Position numbers and translations under genes: made by a program. Below, piece after piece: positions 26,208 through 34,628 of a DNA stretch of 64,000 bases. Within the stretch, counting starts at the first letter, position 1, and each line of letters opens with the position of its first letter. Under the pieces are notes generated by a model. The model was not told the origin of the DNA, did no database searches, and was given only the letters and a program-made list of their open reading frames with translations. Source of the DNA: Kytococcus sedentarius DSM 20547 (GTDB lineage Bacteria; Actinomycetota; Actinomycetes; Actinomycetales; Dermatophilaceae); contig NC_013169.1 in NCBI RefSeq assembly GCF_000023925.1, positions 496,001 to 560,000 of the forward strand, in the 5' to 3' direction.

Positions 26208-27665
26208 GGCTCTTCACAGATGAGGGTGTAGGTGGGGTCTGAAGCCGCCGGTCTCGAGCAGGCTGCGGGCGATGTAGTTGGTGAGGTTGCGGAAGCCGAG
26301 GGCGGAGCCGCGGAGGTGTTCCAGGCGTCCGTTGAGGGCCTCGGTGGGCCCGTTGGATGTGCCGGGCCGGTCGAAGTAGGCGAGCACGTCGGCGGCGCGC
26401 TTGGCCAGGGTCCGGCCCAGCGTGGTGAGCTCGACCAGTGGCTGCGGGATGCCGGCGCCCAGGTCTGTGATCAGTTTGTCCATCAACTCCCGGCCCTGGC
26501 GCCGGTCCTGGTGGCGGTAGGCGGCGATCATGCGCTGGTAGATCCCCCAGGTCGCCTCGACCTCGAGGTGTTCCTCTGCCGCGAAGAGCGCGTGCAGGCG
26601 GTCGTTCTGCTTGTCGGGGAGCAGGTCCGCGCCGGTGTGCAGGGTTCGGCGGGCCTTGTAGAGCGGGTCGTCCTTGAATCCTCGGTGGCCGTGGATCGTG
26701 AGCTGGACCCGGCGTCGGCACGCATCCAGGGCGTCGCCGGCCAGTCGAACGACGTGGAAGGGGTCCATCACCGCGACCGCGTCGGGGACCTCCTCGGCGG
26801 CGGCGGTCTTGAAGCCGGTGAACCCGTCCATCGCGACCACCTCGACCCTGTCGCGCCAGGGCTGGTCGCGGTCGGCCAGCCAGGTCTTGAACACGGCCTT
26901 GGAGCGGCCTTCGACCATGTCCAGTAGCCGGGCCGGGCCAGTGCCGTCGCGAACCGGGGTGAGGTCGATGATCACGGCCGGCGTACTTGTCGCCCTTGCG
27001 GGTGTGGCGCCACACGTGCTCGTCTACGCCGAGGACACGCACCGAGTCGAACCGGGCTGGGTCATCGATCAAGACCCGCTTGCCTTCGGCCAGGACCGCG
27101 TCGTTCGCGGTGTTCCAGGCAACACCGAGGCCTTCGGCGACGCGAGACATCGTCAAGTGCCCGACCACGATCCCTTCGAGTGCCCACCGCAGCCCGGCCC
27201 GGGAGATCTTCGCTCGTGGTTCGGCCGCGGCGGTGGTGTCCTGCCGCCACACATGACCGCACCCGGCGCACCGGTACCGGCGGATCGTGACCAACAGAGT
27301 CGTGGGGCGCCAGCCCAGCGGTTCATGGGCCAGTTCCCGGGTCACGGTGTCACGCGGGACACCCTGACAACCGCACCGCCGGCACCACTGGTCCGGCTCC
27401 ACGACCCGGCAGGCCAGCACGGCACGGTCGGGTTCGAGCCGTTGGCCCACTGCTTCCAGGCCGAGCACGTCCAGACGGCAGAAGGCAGTCAGGTCAGGGT
27501 GGTCGAACAAATCAGCGCGGCCACCGACGGTAGCGTCGTACATGTCGAGGTCTTTCGAGATGGGCGTGTAGGAACCTCCATCCTCGGAAGACCTCGACCC
27601 CTACCCCCACACCGACGCGCCACCCGACCGCGCGACATGCCCTACACCCTCATCTATGAAGAGCC
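26208..27665 (-). mobile_element. ISL3-family insertion sequence, copy 1
   Basis: The element is 1458 bases. Its terminal inverted repeats begin GGCTCTTCA and run 24 bases with one mismatch (C versus T at base 10). The minus strand encodes an ISL3-type transposase. No 8-bp target duplication flanks it. Confidence 0.9.
26214..27543 (-). pseudogene. ISL3-family transposase, frameshifted (copy 1)
   Basis: The N-terminal part (from the ATG at 27543) has the ISL3 zinc ribbons (CRRCGCQG and CAGCGHVW), an HTH and the first catalytic Asp (VLGVDEHVWRH). The frame breaks at GDKY: seven bases rather than six separate TAC from the GTG that resumes at 26975 with VIIDLTPV. The second frame carries the other catalytic residues (VAMDGFTGFK, GPTEALNGRLE). 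The same break is in copy 2, so it predates duplication or is bypassed by +1 recoding. Confidence 0.8.
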
Positions 27666-27888
27666 TCATTCGGGCTCCTCGGGGGAACCGCAGGTCACAG
27701 ACCCGTCCCGTCCGGCTGGAGGCGGCCGTAATCGCTGCCGAAGCCCTGGCCGTCTCGATCGTGGTCCTGTCAGTGACGACCTCGACGAGGAGATCGACGG
27801 GCAGATCGCGAAGCTGCGTCAAGCGGGTCGTCGCCGAGGCCCCCTATGGTCGAAGAAGCCAGCGCGAGAACGATTCAAGCGGCCGTCC
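27666..27888. other. Gap between IS copy 1 and DHFR-like gene
   Basis: The 223 bases hold no gene I can defend. Short open frames exist on both strands (for example a plus-strand acidic stretch DDLDEEIDGQIAKLRQAG), which may be a decayed gene end cut by the IS. No promoter or hairpin stands out. Confidence 0.4.
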
Positions 27889-28479
27889 TCATTTACCGCC
27901 GTCCGTCTGCGCCTGGTGCGGGTGTACGGCGTAGGTGACGTGGACCATGCCGCTGGCGCTGGCGTTCGTGGCCACCAGCGAGAGCTGAAGGTCGTGGTCA
28001 AGGTGGCCGAAGAGAGGGCGTCCACTCCCGATCAGGACCGGTGCCCATCCGATGCTGATCTCGTCGATCAGATCAGCACGCAGGAACTCTTGGACAACCA
28101 TTCCGCCATCGACGTAGACCTGCCGGGCCCCGGATGCGGCCAGCGTCCGTTGGGCATTGTCGAGGCTGCGGGCGATCGTGATGCGGTCGTCGTCGGATTC
28201 CAGGGTTGTGGACATGACGATCACCTTCTTTCCGCCATACGGCCAGCCGTCGAAGGTGAGCACCTTTTCGTAGGTGCCGCGACCCATCACCAGGTGGTCA
28301 ATGCTTGGGAAGAAGGTGTCCCACCCCGCGACCTCGGTGCTGCTGGTGACCGTTGCGTGCTGCGGGCCGGGCGGTGGATCGGTGAGCCAGTCGATCTCTC
28401 CATCGCGGCGCGCGATGAAGCCGTCGAGACTTGCTCCGATGAAGACACGGCCGGTCCAGTTGCGTCGTTGATGGGTCAT
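27889..28479 (-). CDS. Dihydrofolate-reductase-like (RibD C-terminal domain) protein
   Basis: The 196-residue protein matches the RibD_C/DHFR-like family: VFIGASLDGFIARRDGEIDWL at the N-terminus, HLVMGRGTYEKVL, KKVIVMSTTLE, VYVDGGMVVQEFLRADLIDEI and the terminal IGSGRPLFG. These are NADPH-dependent reductases of unknown substrate, widespread in actinobacteria. The ATG at 28479 is chosen because GGAGG lies seven bases before it and because it overlaps the TetR stop (ATGA); an ATG six bases earlier is too close to the Shine-Dalgarno. It is co-expressed with the TetR gene. Confidence 0.85.
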   Translation of the reverse strand: MTHQRRNWTGRVFIGASLDGFIARRDGEIDWLTDPPPGPQHATVTSSTEVAGWDTFFPSIDHLVMGRGTYEKVLTFDGWPYGGKKVIVMSTTLESDDDRITIARSLDNAQRTLAASGARQVYVDGGMVVQEFLRADLIDEISIGWAPVLIGSGRPLFGHLDHDLQLSLVATNASASGMVHVTYAVHPHQAQTDGGK

Positions 28480-29024
28480 GTCCATACCTCCAGCAGGTGA
28501 TCGAGAACTTGTTCGGGTCCAGGTGCGGTGGGCTCCGTGGCGCGGCGAAGCATCGCCCCGTTGAGTGCGTCGAAGAGCAGGGCGGCGCATCGATTCGCGT
28601 CCCCATCCCGGGGTCGATTCATCTGGCTCAGAAGGGCGGCCAGGTAGCGGATCTCCTTGGCCCAACCTTCCGCGAGAAGCGCGCGTAGCTCATCGTCCAT
28701 CAGGTCGTCGAGAAGATTGACCAGGCCCTGAGCCACGCCTCCGGACCCATCGGCGGAAAAGCGGAACTCAACCCATGTACGCAGCTCCACCTCCGGCGGG
28801 TTCTTCCCCAGCGGAGCCTCCGGAATCGACTCGGCCCAACGGCGGCTCAACGCCAGCAAGATCCCTTGACGGGACCCGAACCGTTTGAGCAACCCCGCAG
28901 GACTCAGGCCGGCGGATGGTGCAATGTCCGCAAGAGTCCAGGGCTCCAACGACCGCCGTTCCTCCAGTGCGATGCCGATGCGCTCCAGGAGTACCTGTTG
29001 ATCGTGTCGTCGTGGTCTGGCCAT
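28476..29024 (-). CDS. TetR-family repressor
   Basis: The 182-residue protein has a TetR HTH at its N-terminus (LADIAPSAGLSPAGLLKRFGSRQGILLALSRRW) and a helical ligand domain. It is the first gene of the pair with the DHFR-like gene, and its stop overlaps that gene's ATG. A 26-base palindrome immediately upstream of its start is the evident autoregulatory operator. Confidence 0.85.
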   Translation of the reverse strand: MARPRRHDQQVLLERIGIALEERRSLEPWTLADIAPSAGLSPAGLLKRFGSRQGILLALSRRWAESIPEAPLGKNPPEVELRTWVEFRFSADGSGGVAQGLVNLLDDLMDDELRALLAEGWAKEIRYLAALLSQMNRPRDGDANRCAALLFDALNGAMLRRATEPTAPGPEQVLDHLLEVWT

Positions 29025-29026
29025 AC

Positions 29027-29052
29027 AGATAGTAAATCATCATTCACTATCT
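29027..29052. promoter_or_regulatory. Palindromic TetR operator
   Basis: Arms AGATAGTAAAT and ATTCACTATCT flank a CATC centre. Eleven-base arms pair with one mismatch. The site ends two bases before the TetR ATG, in the only AT-rich stretch of this region, so it would overlap the promoter or the leader of the TetR/DHFR-like operon. Confidence 0.75.
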
Positions 29053-29236
29053 ATTGCCAGCCGGCTCCTCCCGGCGTCTCGTGCCGACCGCTCGACCGCG
29101 CTTGCCATCTGGAACGAACGTTACGGCCACCACCGCCAACTCAGCGGTGGGGACCAGGCACCCGCGTCGCATCTTCGGCGGGCGTCACCAACGTCCAGCC
29201 CTCTCACGGGTCTTGCGGGTCTGGACGTTGGTGGCG

Positions 29237-29437
29237 TCACGGTCTGCGGGAGTCGACGTCGCAAACCTCGAGGCCTTCTCGGTGGAGTCGTTCTCGACCC
29301 CAATCGCCGAGGGGGCCAAGTGCCTCGTTGAGGGATGCACCTGATGCGGTGAGGGAGTATTCAACCTTCGGCGGCACCTGGGTGGCGATGAACAGGGCGG
29401 CGAGCCACGGGGAACGGCGAGGCATGCGTCTCCTCAA
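29237..29437 (-). pseudogene. HxlR-family regulator, 3' remnant
   Basis: The frame reads QVPPKVEYSLTASGASLNEALGPLGDWGRERL, the C-terminal winged-helix and helix of HxlR regulators. The N-terminal helix-turn-helix half is absent; upstream codons are unrelated and lead into the ArsR operator region. It is a truncated remnant rather than a functional gene. Confidence 0.7.
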
Positions 29438-29457
29438 GTCAGTGTTGGATGCTGAGT

Positions 29458-29481
29458 AATGTTCGACGGTTAGCGAACATT
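29458..29481. promoter_or_regulatory. ArsR-type operator 1
   Basis: A perfect inverted repeat AATGTTCG-N8-CGAACATT lies upstream of the ArsR-family gene. A second, nearly identical site follows 38 bases later, so this is one of a tandem pair of regulator binding sites. Confidence 0.7.
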
Positions 29482-29495
29482 GAAGACGCTACCAG

Positions 29496-29519
29496 AATGT
29501 TCGATGGTCGACGAACATC
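29496..29519. promoter_or_regulatory. ArsR-type operator 2
   Basis: The inverted repeat AATGTTCG-N8-CGAACATC has a single mismatch in the last pair. It lies 20 bases before the ArsR-family GTG and probably covers the promoter. The inner spacer differs from operator 1, so the arms are the conserved part. Confidence 0.7.
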
Positions 29520-29539
29520 GAACGAGCTAGGATTAGGCC

Positions 29540-29884
29540 GTGACCCCCGACGACCACGCGGACAGCAAGCACCCGGCCACCGCGGACCTCTCTCTGACTC
29601 GTGTGCTCTCTGCGTTGTCCGACCCGCTGCGCCTGGGGATCGTGTGCCTGCTCTCCGACGGGCATGAGCGCCAGTGGGGCGAGTTGGACGCCCCGGTGTC
29701 GAAGTCCACGCTGAGCCACCACATGAAGACCCTTCGCAGTGCGGGGATCACCCGCACCCGGGACGAGGGCACCCGCTGCTACGTCCACCTGCGCGCTGAT
29801 GACCTCGAAGCGCGGTTTCCCGGGCTGGTGTCCTCCCTCTTGAGCGCCGCGCCCGGCGAGGCAACCAAAGTCGGACTCAAGTAG
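29540..29884 (+). CDS. ArsR-family helix-turn-helix regulator
   Basis: The 114-residue protein has the ArsR winged helix (VLSALSDPLRLGIVCLLSDG, then VSKSTLSHHMKTLRSAGITRTRDEGTRCYVHLR). No metal-binding cysteines are in the recognition helix, so it senses something other than arsenite or cadmium by the classic site. The GTG start follows two tandem operators. The gene normally controlled by such a regulator (an exporter or enzyme) is missing, perhaps lost when the transposon formed. Confidence 0.85.
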   Translation: MTPDDHADSKHPATADLSLTRVLSALSDPLRLGIVCLLSDGHERQWGELDAPVSKSTLSHHMKTLRSAGITRTRDEGTRCYVHLRADDLEARFPGLVSSLLSAAPGEATKVGLK

Positions 29885-30008
29885 GGCGCTGGCGAGCAGA
29901 GCTGCAACGGCCTTTCGCACGCGTGGACCGTCCGGAGCACGGGTGTTGCCCTCCGCCAACGCCCGACGGGCCGGCGTGCATCCTCAGCTGCCTCTCCCGG
30001 CGGCGAGC

Positions 30009-30410
30009 TCAGCGAGGCCGGATGTTCGCGTAGTCCGTCGACCATGGACCGACCGCCGTGCCGATCAAGATCGTGTCGACCTCGGCCCCGTCGAAATGCG
30101 TTGCGCCTCCCGGGACATGGAGGAAGCTGCCCACTGGGTGCTGTGTCGCCGCGTCGCGGTCCAGTCGGTGCCCGTACCCCAAGCGCAGTTCCCCACGAGC
30201 GACCACGAGGCGGGCATCGCTGAGGTGGGAATGCGGCTGGTCCCAGACGCCCGCCGGGATGAAGAACGCGTACGTGAACGTGACCCCTGGTTGCCGCGTA
30301 CCCACCAGCGTGGCCGATCGTGTGCCGTCGGGATTCGTCTGCTCCCAGGCGATCTGGTCGCACGTCGTCGAAAAGGGAATGGCCTGAGCCGTCTGTGGTG
30401 ACCGTGTCAT
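30009..30410 (-). CDS. Cupin-domain protein
   Basis: The 133-residue protein has a single cupin fold. The first motif is FFIPAGVWDQPHSHLSDARLVVARGELRLGYG (histidines and a downstream R in place of the usual E), and the second motif is GSFLHVPGGATHFDGAE (with H). Metal-binding histidines are thus present in both motifs. The ATG at 30410 follows an AGGAC stretch. The substrate is unknown. The 124 bases between it and the ArsR gene contain no further gene. Confidence 0.72.
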   Translation of the reverse strand: MTRSPQTAQAIPFSTTCDQIAWEQTNPDGTRSATLVGTRQPGVTFTYAFFIPAGVWDQPHSHLSDARLVVARGELRLGYGHRLDRDAATQHPVGSFLHVPGGATHFDGAEVDTILIGTAVGPWSTDYANIRPR

Positions 30411-30457
30411 GTCCTGTAGACGCCTGGGAGGCCAAGAGTGTGAGATCCATCTTTGAC

Positions 30458-31908
30458 GGCTCTTCATAGATGAGGGTGTAGGGCATGTCGCGCGGTCGGG
30501 TGGCGCGTCGGTGTGGGGGTAGGGGTCGAGGTCTTCCGAGGATGGAGGTTCCTACACGCCCATCTCGAAAGACCTCGACATGTACGACGCTACCGTCGGT
30601 GGCCGCGCTGATTTGTTCGACCACCCTGACCTGACTGCCGTCTGGACGTGCTCGGCCTGGAAGCAGTGGGCCAACGGCTCGAACCCGACCGTGCCGTGCT
30701 GGCCTGCCGGGTCGTGGAGCCGGACCAGTGGTGCCGGCGGTGCGGTTGTCAGGGTGTCCCGCGTGACACCGTGACCCGGGAACTGGCCCATGAACCGCTG
30801 GGCTGGCGCCCCACGACTCTGTTGGTCACGATCCGCCGGTACCGGTGCGCCGGGTGCGGTCATGTGTGGCGGCAGGACACCACCGCCGCGGCTGAACCAC
30901 GAGCGAAGATCTCCCGGGCCGGGCTGCGGTGGGCACTCGAAGGGATCGTGGTCGGGCACTTGACGATGTCTCGCGTCGCCGAAGGCCTCGGTGTTGCCTG
31001 GAACACCGCGAACGACGCGGTCCTGGCCGAAGGCAAGCGGGTCTTGATCGATGACCCAGCCCGGTTCGACTCGGTGCGTGTCCTCGGCGTAGACGAGCAC
31101 GTGTGGCGCCACACCCGCAAGGGCGACAAGTACGCCGGCCGTGATCATCGACCTCACCCCGGTTCGCGACGGCACTGGCCCGGCCCGGCTACTGGACATG
31201 GTCGAAGGCCGCTCCAAGGCCGTGTTCAAGACCTGGCTGGCCGACCGCGACCAGCCCTGGCGCGACAGGGTCGAGGTGGTCGCGATGGACGGGTTCACCG
31301 GCTTCAAGACCGCCGCCGCCGAGGAGGTCCCCGACGCGGTCGCGGTGATGGACCCCTTCCACGTCGTTCGACTGGCCGGCGACGCCCTGGATGCGTGCCG
31401 ACGCCGGGTCCAGCTCATGATCCACGGCCACCGAGGATTCAAGGACGACCCGCTCTACAAGGCCCGCCGAACCCTGCACACCGGCGCGGACCTGCTCACC
31501 GACAAGCAGAACGACCGCCTGCACGCGCTCTTCGCGGCAGAGGAACACCTCGAGGTCGAGGCGACCTGGGGGATCTACCAGCGCATGATCGCCGCCTACC
31601 GGCACCAGGACCGGCGCCAGGGCCGGGAGTTGATGGACAAACTGATCACAGACCTGGGCGCCGGCATCCCGCAGCCACTGGTCGAGCTCACCACGCTGGG
31701 CCGGACCCTGGCCAAGCGCGCCGCCGACGTGCTCGCCTACTTCGACCGGCCCGGCACATCCAACGGGCCCACCGAGGCCCTCAACGGACGCCTGGAACAC
31801 CTCCGCGGCTCCGCCCTCGGCTTCCGCAACCTCACCAACTACATCGCCCGCAGCCTGCTCGAGACCGGCGGCTTCAGACCCCACCTACACCCTCATCTGT
31901 GAAGAGCC
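30458..31908 (+). mobile_element. ISL3-family insertion sequence, copy 2
   Basis: The element is 1451 bases, in opposite orientation to copy 1 and seven bases shorter. The difference is one deletion near the transposase N-terminus, where ACTGCC is followed directly by GTCTGG instead of by TTCTGCC first. Inverted repeats are as in copy 1. Its right end abuts the cyclase fragment at 31909. Confidence 0.9.
30580..31902 (+). pseudogene. ISL3-family transposase, doubly frameshifted (copy 2)
   Basis: The ATG at 30580 opens the same N-terminus as copy 1, but the 7-bp deletion at about 30640 shifts the frame. The conserved middle resumes in the next frame (LGLEAVGQRL onward), and the shared +1 break after GDKY at about 31135 shifts it again before VIIDLTPV. 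Copy 2 therefore cannot make a full transposase. A few substitutions distinguish the copies (for example LTIHGH versus LMIHGH). Confidence 0.8.
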
Positions 31909-32353
31909 GAATATCGTCGGCGACTGCGTGTGGGCGTCCTACAAGACGACGCAGGTCAACCACATCGACGATGTGTTCGCCATCGCGGCGCAGGCCAATA
32001 CCCTCCTGAAGCTCCTCAACCACCACTACGAGAAGGCAGGGATCACCCAGCTCAGCATCGGCATAGGTGTCGAATACGGGCGGGTCCTCATGATCAAGGC
32101 GGGGTACAGCGGCAGCACGATCAACGACGTCGTGTACATGGGCGACGTCGTCAACAGGGCAGCACATCTGGCGCACCTGGCGGGGCGTGGCTGGGGATCG
32201 AGCCCGATCGTCGTCGGCGACGTCTTCTACTCAAACCTGAACGAGAACAACAAGAGCCTGCTACGCCCGCAGTGGACGTCCAGCATCGGAACCGTGTACC
32301 AGGGAAATCCCATCATCCCTCCGATGGACGACTGGATCAGCTCCCTCAGTTGA
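31909..32353 (+). pseudogene. 3' fragment of a class III nucleotidyl cyclase
   Basis: From the IS edge the frame reads PNIVGDCVWASYKTT and continues for 147 codons to a TGA. It keeps the C-terminal half of a class III cyclase domain: the GDCVW segment equivalent to the second metal-binding Asp region, SIGIGVEYGRVLMIKAGYSGSTINDVVYMGDVVNRAAHLAHLA (the G-x-x-x-N-x-A element), and a family-specific tail ending PPMDDWISSLS. The N-terminal half with the first Asp is missing. It converges, ten bases apart, on a second cyclase gene of the minus strand. This kind of cyclase occurs in cyclic-nucleotide defence loci, but its own product is unknown. Confidence 0.75.
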
Positions 32354-32508
32354 GATCCGGCGTCAGACCGACCACCAGAACGTCGACCCGTAGATCTGAT
32401 AGCCCATGTCGGAGGTACCGAGGTCAGTCCACATGTTCCGCTTCGGGTCGCCCCCGAGCTTCGAGGTCTCGTTCAGCTTGCTGTAGACGTCGGCGGTGAT
32501 GTAGGTCG

Positions 32509-32516
32509 GGTAACGA
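32509..32516. repeat. 8-bp target-site duplication, left
   Basis: The bases ggtaacga occur here and at 33963-33970, directly flanking the IS. This shows a simple, recent insertion, because the copies are identical and the host gene is otherwise undamaged. Confidence 0.9.
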
Positions 32517-33962
32517 GGCTCTTCAGAGTTAAGTGTGGGGTGAGGCGTCGAGCCCGCCGGCGATGAGGAGCATTCGGAGGCGGTAGTGCTCGAAGTTCCG
32601 GAATCCGCGGGCGATGCGGCGGCCGAGTTCGATGATCCCGTTGACGGCCTCGGTGCCCCCGTTGCTCGCGCCGTCGGTGTCGAAGTAGGCAAGGAACGCG
32701 GTCTTCCACCGGCGTAGCGTCTTCCCCAATCGCGCGATCTCGGGGATCGGGCAGGATGGCAGCTTCTCGATCAGCTGCTCGGCCAGTCGACGACCCTGCG
32801 CGTGCGTGGGCTGGTGGAACACGTCTCGGAGGTCCTGGGCGCACTGGTAGGCGACCTCGACCGCGACGTGATCGGGGTGGGCCGCGAATGCGCTGGCCAG
32901 ACGGGTCTGCTGGCGCGGCGTGAGGCGTTCCCGTCCGGCGCGGAGAACATGACGGATCCCGTAGAGGGGGTCGCCCTTGCGGCCTCGGTGGCCGAGGGTC
33001 TCCTGCTGGATCCGGCGGCGGACGTCATCGACTGCAGCCCCGGCGAGCTTCACGATGTGGAAGGCGTCCAGCACGCAGGTGGCATCCTCGAGCTGGTCAT
33101 CGATCGCGTTCTTGTAGCCTTGGAACGGGTCCAGCGTCGCGATCTCGACCCGCTTGCGGAACTCCTCGCCGCGCTCGTCGAGCCAGTCTCGGTAGGCCTT
33201 GCCGGATCGGCCGGGGACGAGGTCGAGGAGTCTGGCGGTGGGGTGGGTGCCGCGAGTCAGATCGACCATCCCGGTGAGCTCCTTCGGTCCGCGCCTGCGC
33301 GGGTCCCGGTGGTGCCAGATGTGTTCGTCCACGCCCAGGACCTGAACGCCCTCAAACCTGGATGGATCGCCTGCGGCCTGGGCCAGGACGGGCTGGACCT
33401 GGGACCAGAGCGTGTTCCAGGTTGTGCCGAGCTGGCGGGCCAGGCCCTGGATCGTCGCTCCCACGCGCCGGAGCTGTCCGATCGCCCAGCGGATCGCGCG
33501 CGTGCTCAGCAGGCCCCGCGGGGCGCAGACCTCCGGGTCCTGCTCGACGAAGGTCGTCACCGCGCAAACGCTCTCGAGACAGATCCAGCGGCGCTTGCGC
33601 CACCGGATCCGCACCGGCCGTCCGGCCCAGGGAGCGTCGATCATCTCGATCGTGATCCGGCCGTGGCCAGTTGCGACGACACCGCAGCCCGGGCAGCCGG
33701 CGACCGGGTCGCAGGACTCGACCTCAAGGACCAGTCCCGCTCGGGCCTTGGTGACCGCCACGAGGTGGAGGCTGGGGAAGTCGAGGAGAAGGTCGCATCG
33801 GTCGCAGCGATCGAGCGCGTCAGGGCATACGCAACTATGGTTGGGCATCGTCGAGGTCCTTGAGATCAGCGGGGGTAGAAGTCCGCTCATCATCGGGGAC
33901 CTCGACGTCTACCTCCAGCTACCCCGCGCCAGCGGCGCGCCCACACTCAACTCTGAAGAGCC
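32517..33962 (-). mobile_element. ISL3-family insertion sequence, third element, intact
   Basis: The element is 1446 bases. Terminal inverted repeats (GGCTCTTCAGAGTT / GGCTCTTCAGAGTT then A versus G) extend 23 bases with one mismatch and share the first nine bases with the other two ISL3 elements. It is flanked by the 8-bp direct repeat ggtaacga. Its transposase is distinct from that of copies 1 and 2. Confidence 0.92.
32529..33848 (-). CDS. ISL3-family transposase, intact
   Basis: The 439-residue transposase has N-terminal zinc-ribbon cysteines (CPDALDRCDRC, then CPGCG), an HTH, and the DDE residues in VLGVDEHIWHH, IATLDPFQGYKNAI and GGTEAVNGIIE. The C-terminal ISL3 signature FRNFEHYRLRMLL is complete. 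The ATG at 33848 gives a start at the usual position. An intact frame and perfect target repeats suggest the element may still be active. Confidence 0.9.
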   Translation of the reverse strand: MPNHSCVCPDALDRCDRCDLLLDFPSLHLVAVTKARAGLVLEVESCDPVAGCPGCGVVATGHGRITIEMIDAPWAGRPVRIRWRKRRWICLESVCAVTTFVEQDPEVCAPRGLLSTRAIRWAIGQLRRVGATIQGLARQLGTTWNTLWSQVQPVLAQAAGDPSRFEGVQVLGVDEHIWHHRDPRRRGPKELTGMVDLTRGTHPTARLLDLVPGRSGKAYRDWLDERGEEFRKRVEIATLDPFQGYKNAIDDQLEDATCVLDAFHIVKLAGAAVDDVRRRIQQETLGHRGRKGDPLYGIRHVLRAGRERLTPRQQTRLASAFAAHPDHVAVEVAYQCAQDLRDVFHQPTHAQGRRLAEQLIEKLPSCPIPEIARLGKTLRRWKTAFLAYFDTDGASNGGTEAVNGIIELGRRIARGFRNFEHYRLRMLLIAGGLDASPHT

Positions 33963-34628
33963 GGTAACGAGGATCAAGCGCGGCCAGCTTCGCCGCATTG
34001 TTTGCCGCGTTCCCGACCCACACCAAGTCATTGCTGCCTCGGATGCCTGTTCGGGCGACGAAAAGCTTCGAGGTATCGATGCCAACCCGCTGCTTGAGCA
34101 CGAAGGTGCTCTTCGGGTATTTCTCGGCGATCTTCGCTGCCACGATCTTTTTCGATGCCCAGTTGATCTGCAACCCGCACTTCGCAGCGTCGGTGTTCTT
34201 CGAGTCTCCGATGAACACACCCATGACGCGGTCCCCGTCGTAGGCGGTGATGATGCCGCCCCGCGCTCGAATGATCTTGGCTGCACAGTAGAGATAGCTC
34301 TTGTAGACTTCCGTAGCGAACCAGTCATTGTGACCCTTGACCATCTTCGTCGACGACGCAAGGTCCGCGTAGAGGACGGTTGCGTCGAGCTCGACAGCAA
34401 GGTTCTTCAGCGGAAGGTCATCGGCGTCGGGCACCTTCTGGCCTGCGCGACGCTCCCACTGCTCGTCGACGGTCTTCTGGACGTACGCATCCAGTTCATC
34501 TTTCAGACTCATGTCGAGGCTCCTCCCCCATGCTCACTTTATCCGTTCGCTTGATCAGCTTGGTCTCTGGGCGGCGTCAAAGGGGCGCAGAATAAGGTCT
34601 GTGCGCAACCTGTCATGGACGCCAGAGG

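Larger units (their letters stand above)
26208..31908. mobile_element. Composite transposon-like block of two inverted ISL3-family copies
   Basis: Two near-identical ISL3-family copies in opposite orientation (26208-27665 and 30458-31908) flank 2.8 kb of cargo: DHFR-like, TetR, HxlR remnant, ArsR and cupin genes. Outer flanks fall within cyclase-gene sequence on both sides. The eight bases outside the block (atcaatag and gaatatcg) do not match, so there is no target duplication and a deletion of cyclase codons probably accompanied its formation. Confidence 0.7.
32363..34512 (-). pseudogene. Pycsar-type pyrimidine cyclase (PycC-like), interrupted by IS
   Basis: The 5' part (34512-33963) encodes MSLKDELDAYV through AALDPRY, and the 3' part (32516-32363) resumes PTYITADVYSKLNETSKLGG and ends STFWWSV. 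Removing 32517-33962 plus one copy of the 8-bp target repeat restores one 231-residue frame. Metal-binding aspartates are D50 (VLYADLASST) and D94 (YDGDRVM); NDLVWVGNAANNAAKLAALD is the usual purine/pyrimidine cyclase helix. The sequence and its length fit class III cyclases of the Pycsar anti-phage system, which make cCMP or cUMP. As it stands, the protein would end in IS-encoded residues and lack the last ~48 residues. Confidence 0.82.

Noticed and set aside
26208-31908. Target-site duplication for the composite block
   Set aside because: The outer octamers atcaatag and gaatatcg do not match, nor do any inner pairs or complements. A deletion-associated origin is more likely.
32363-34512. 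Interpreting the PycC-like gene as a general adenylate cyclase
   Set aside because: The short stand-alone domain, the YDGDRVM and NDLVWVG context, and the island location fit Pycsar cyclases better than signalling adenylate cyclases, though only a database search would settle it.
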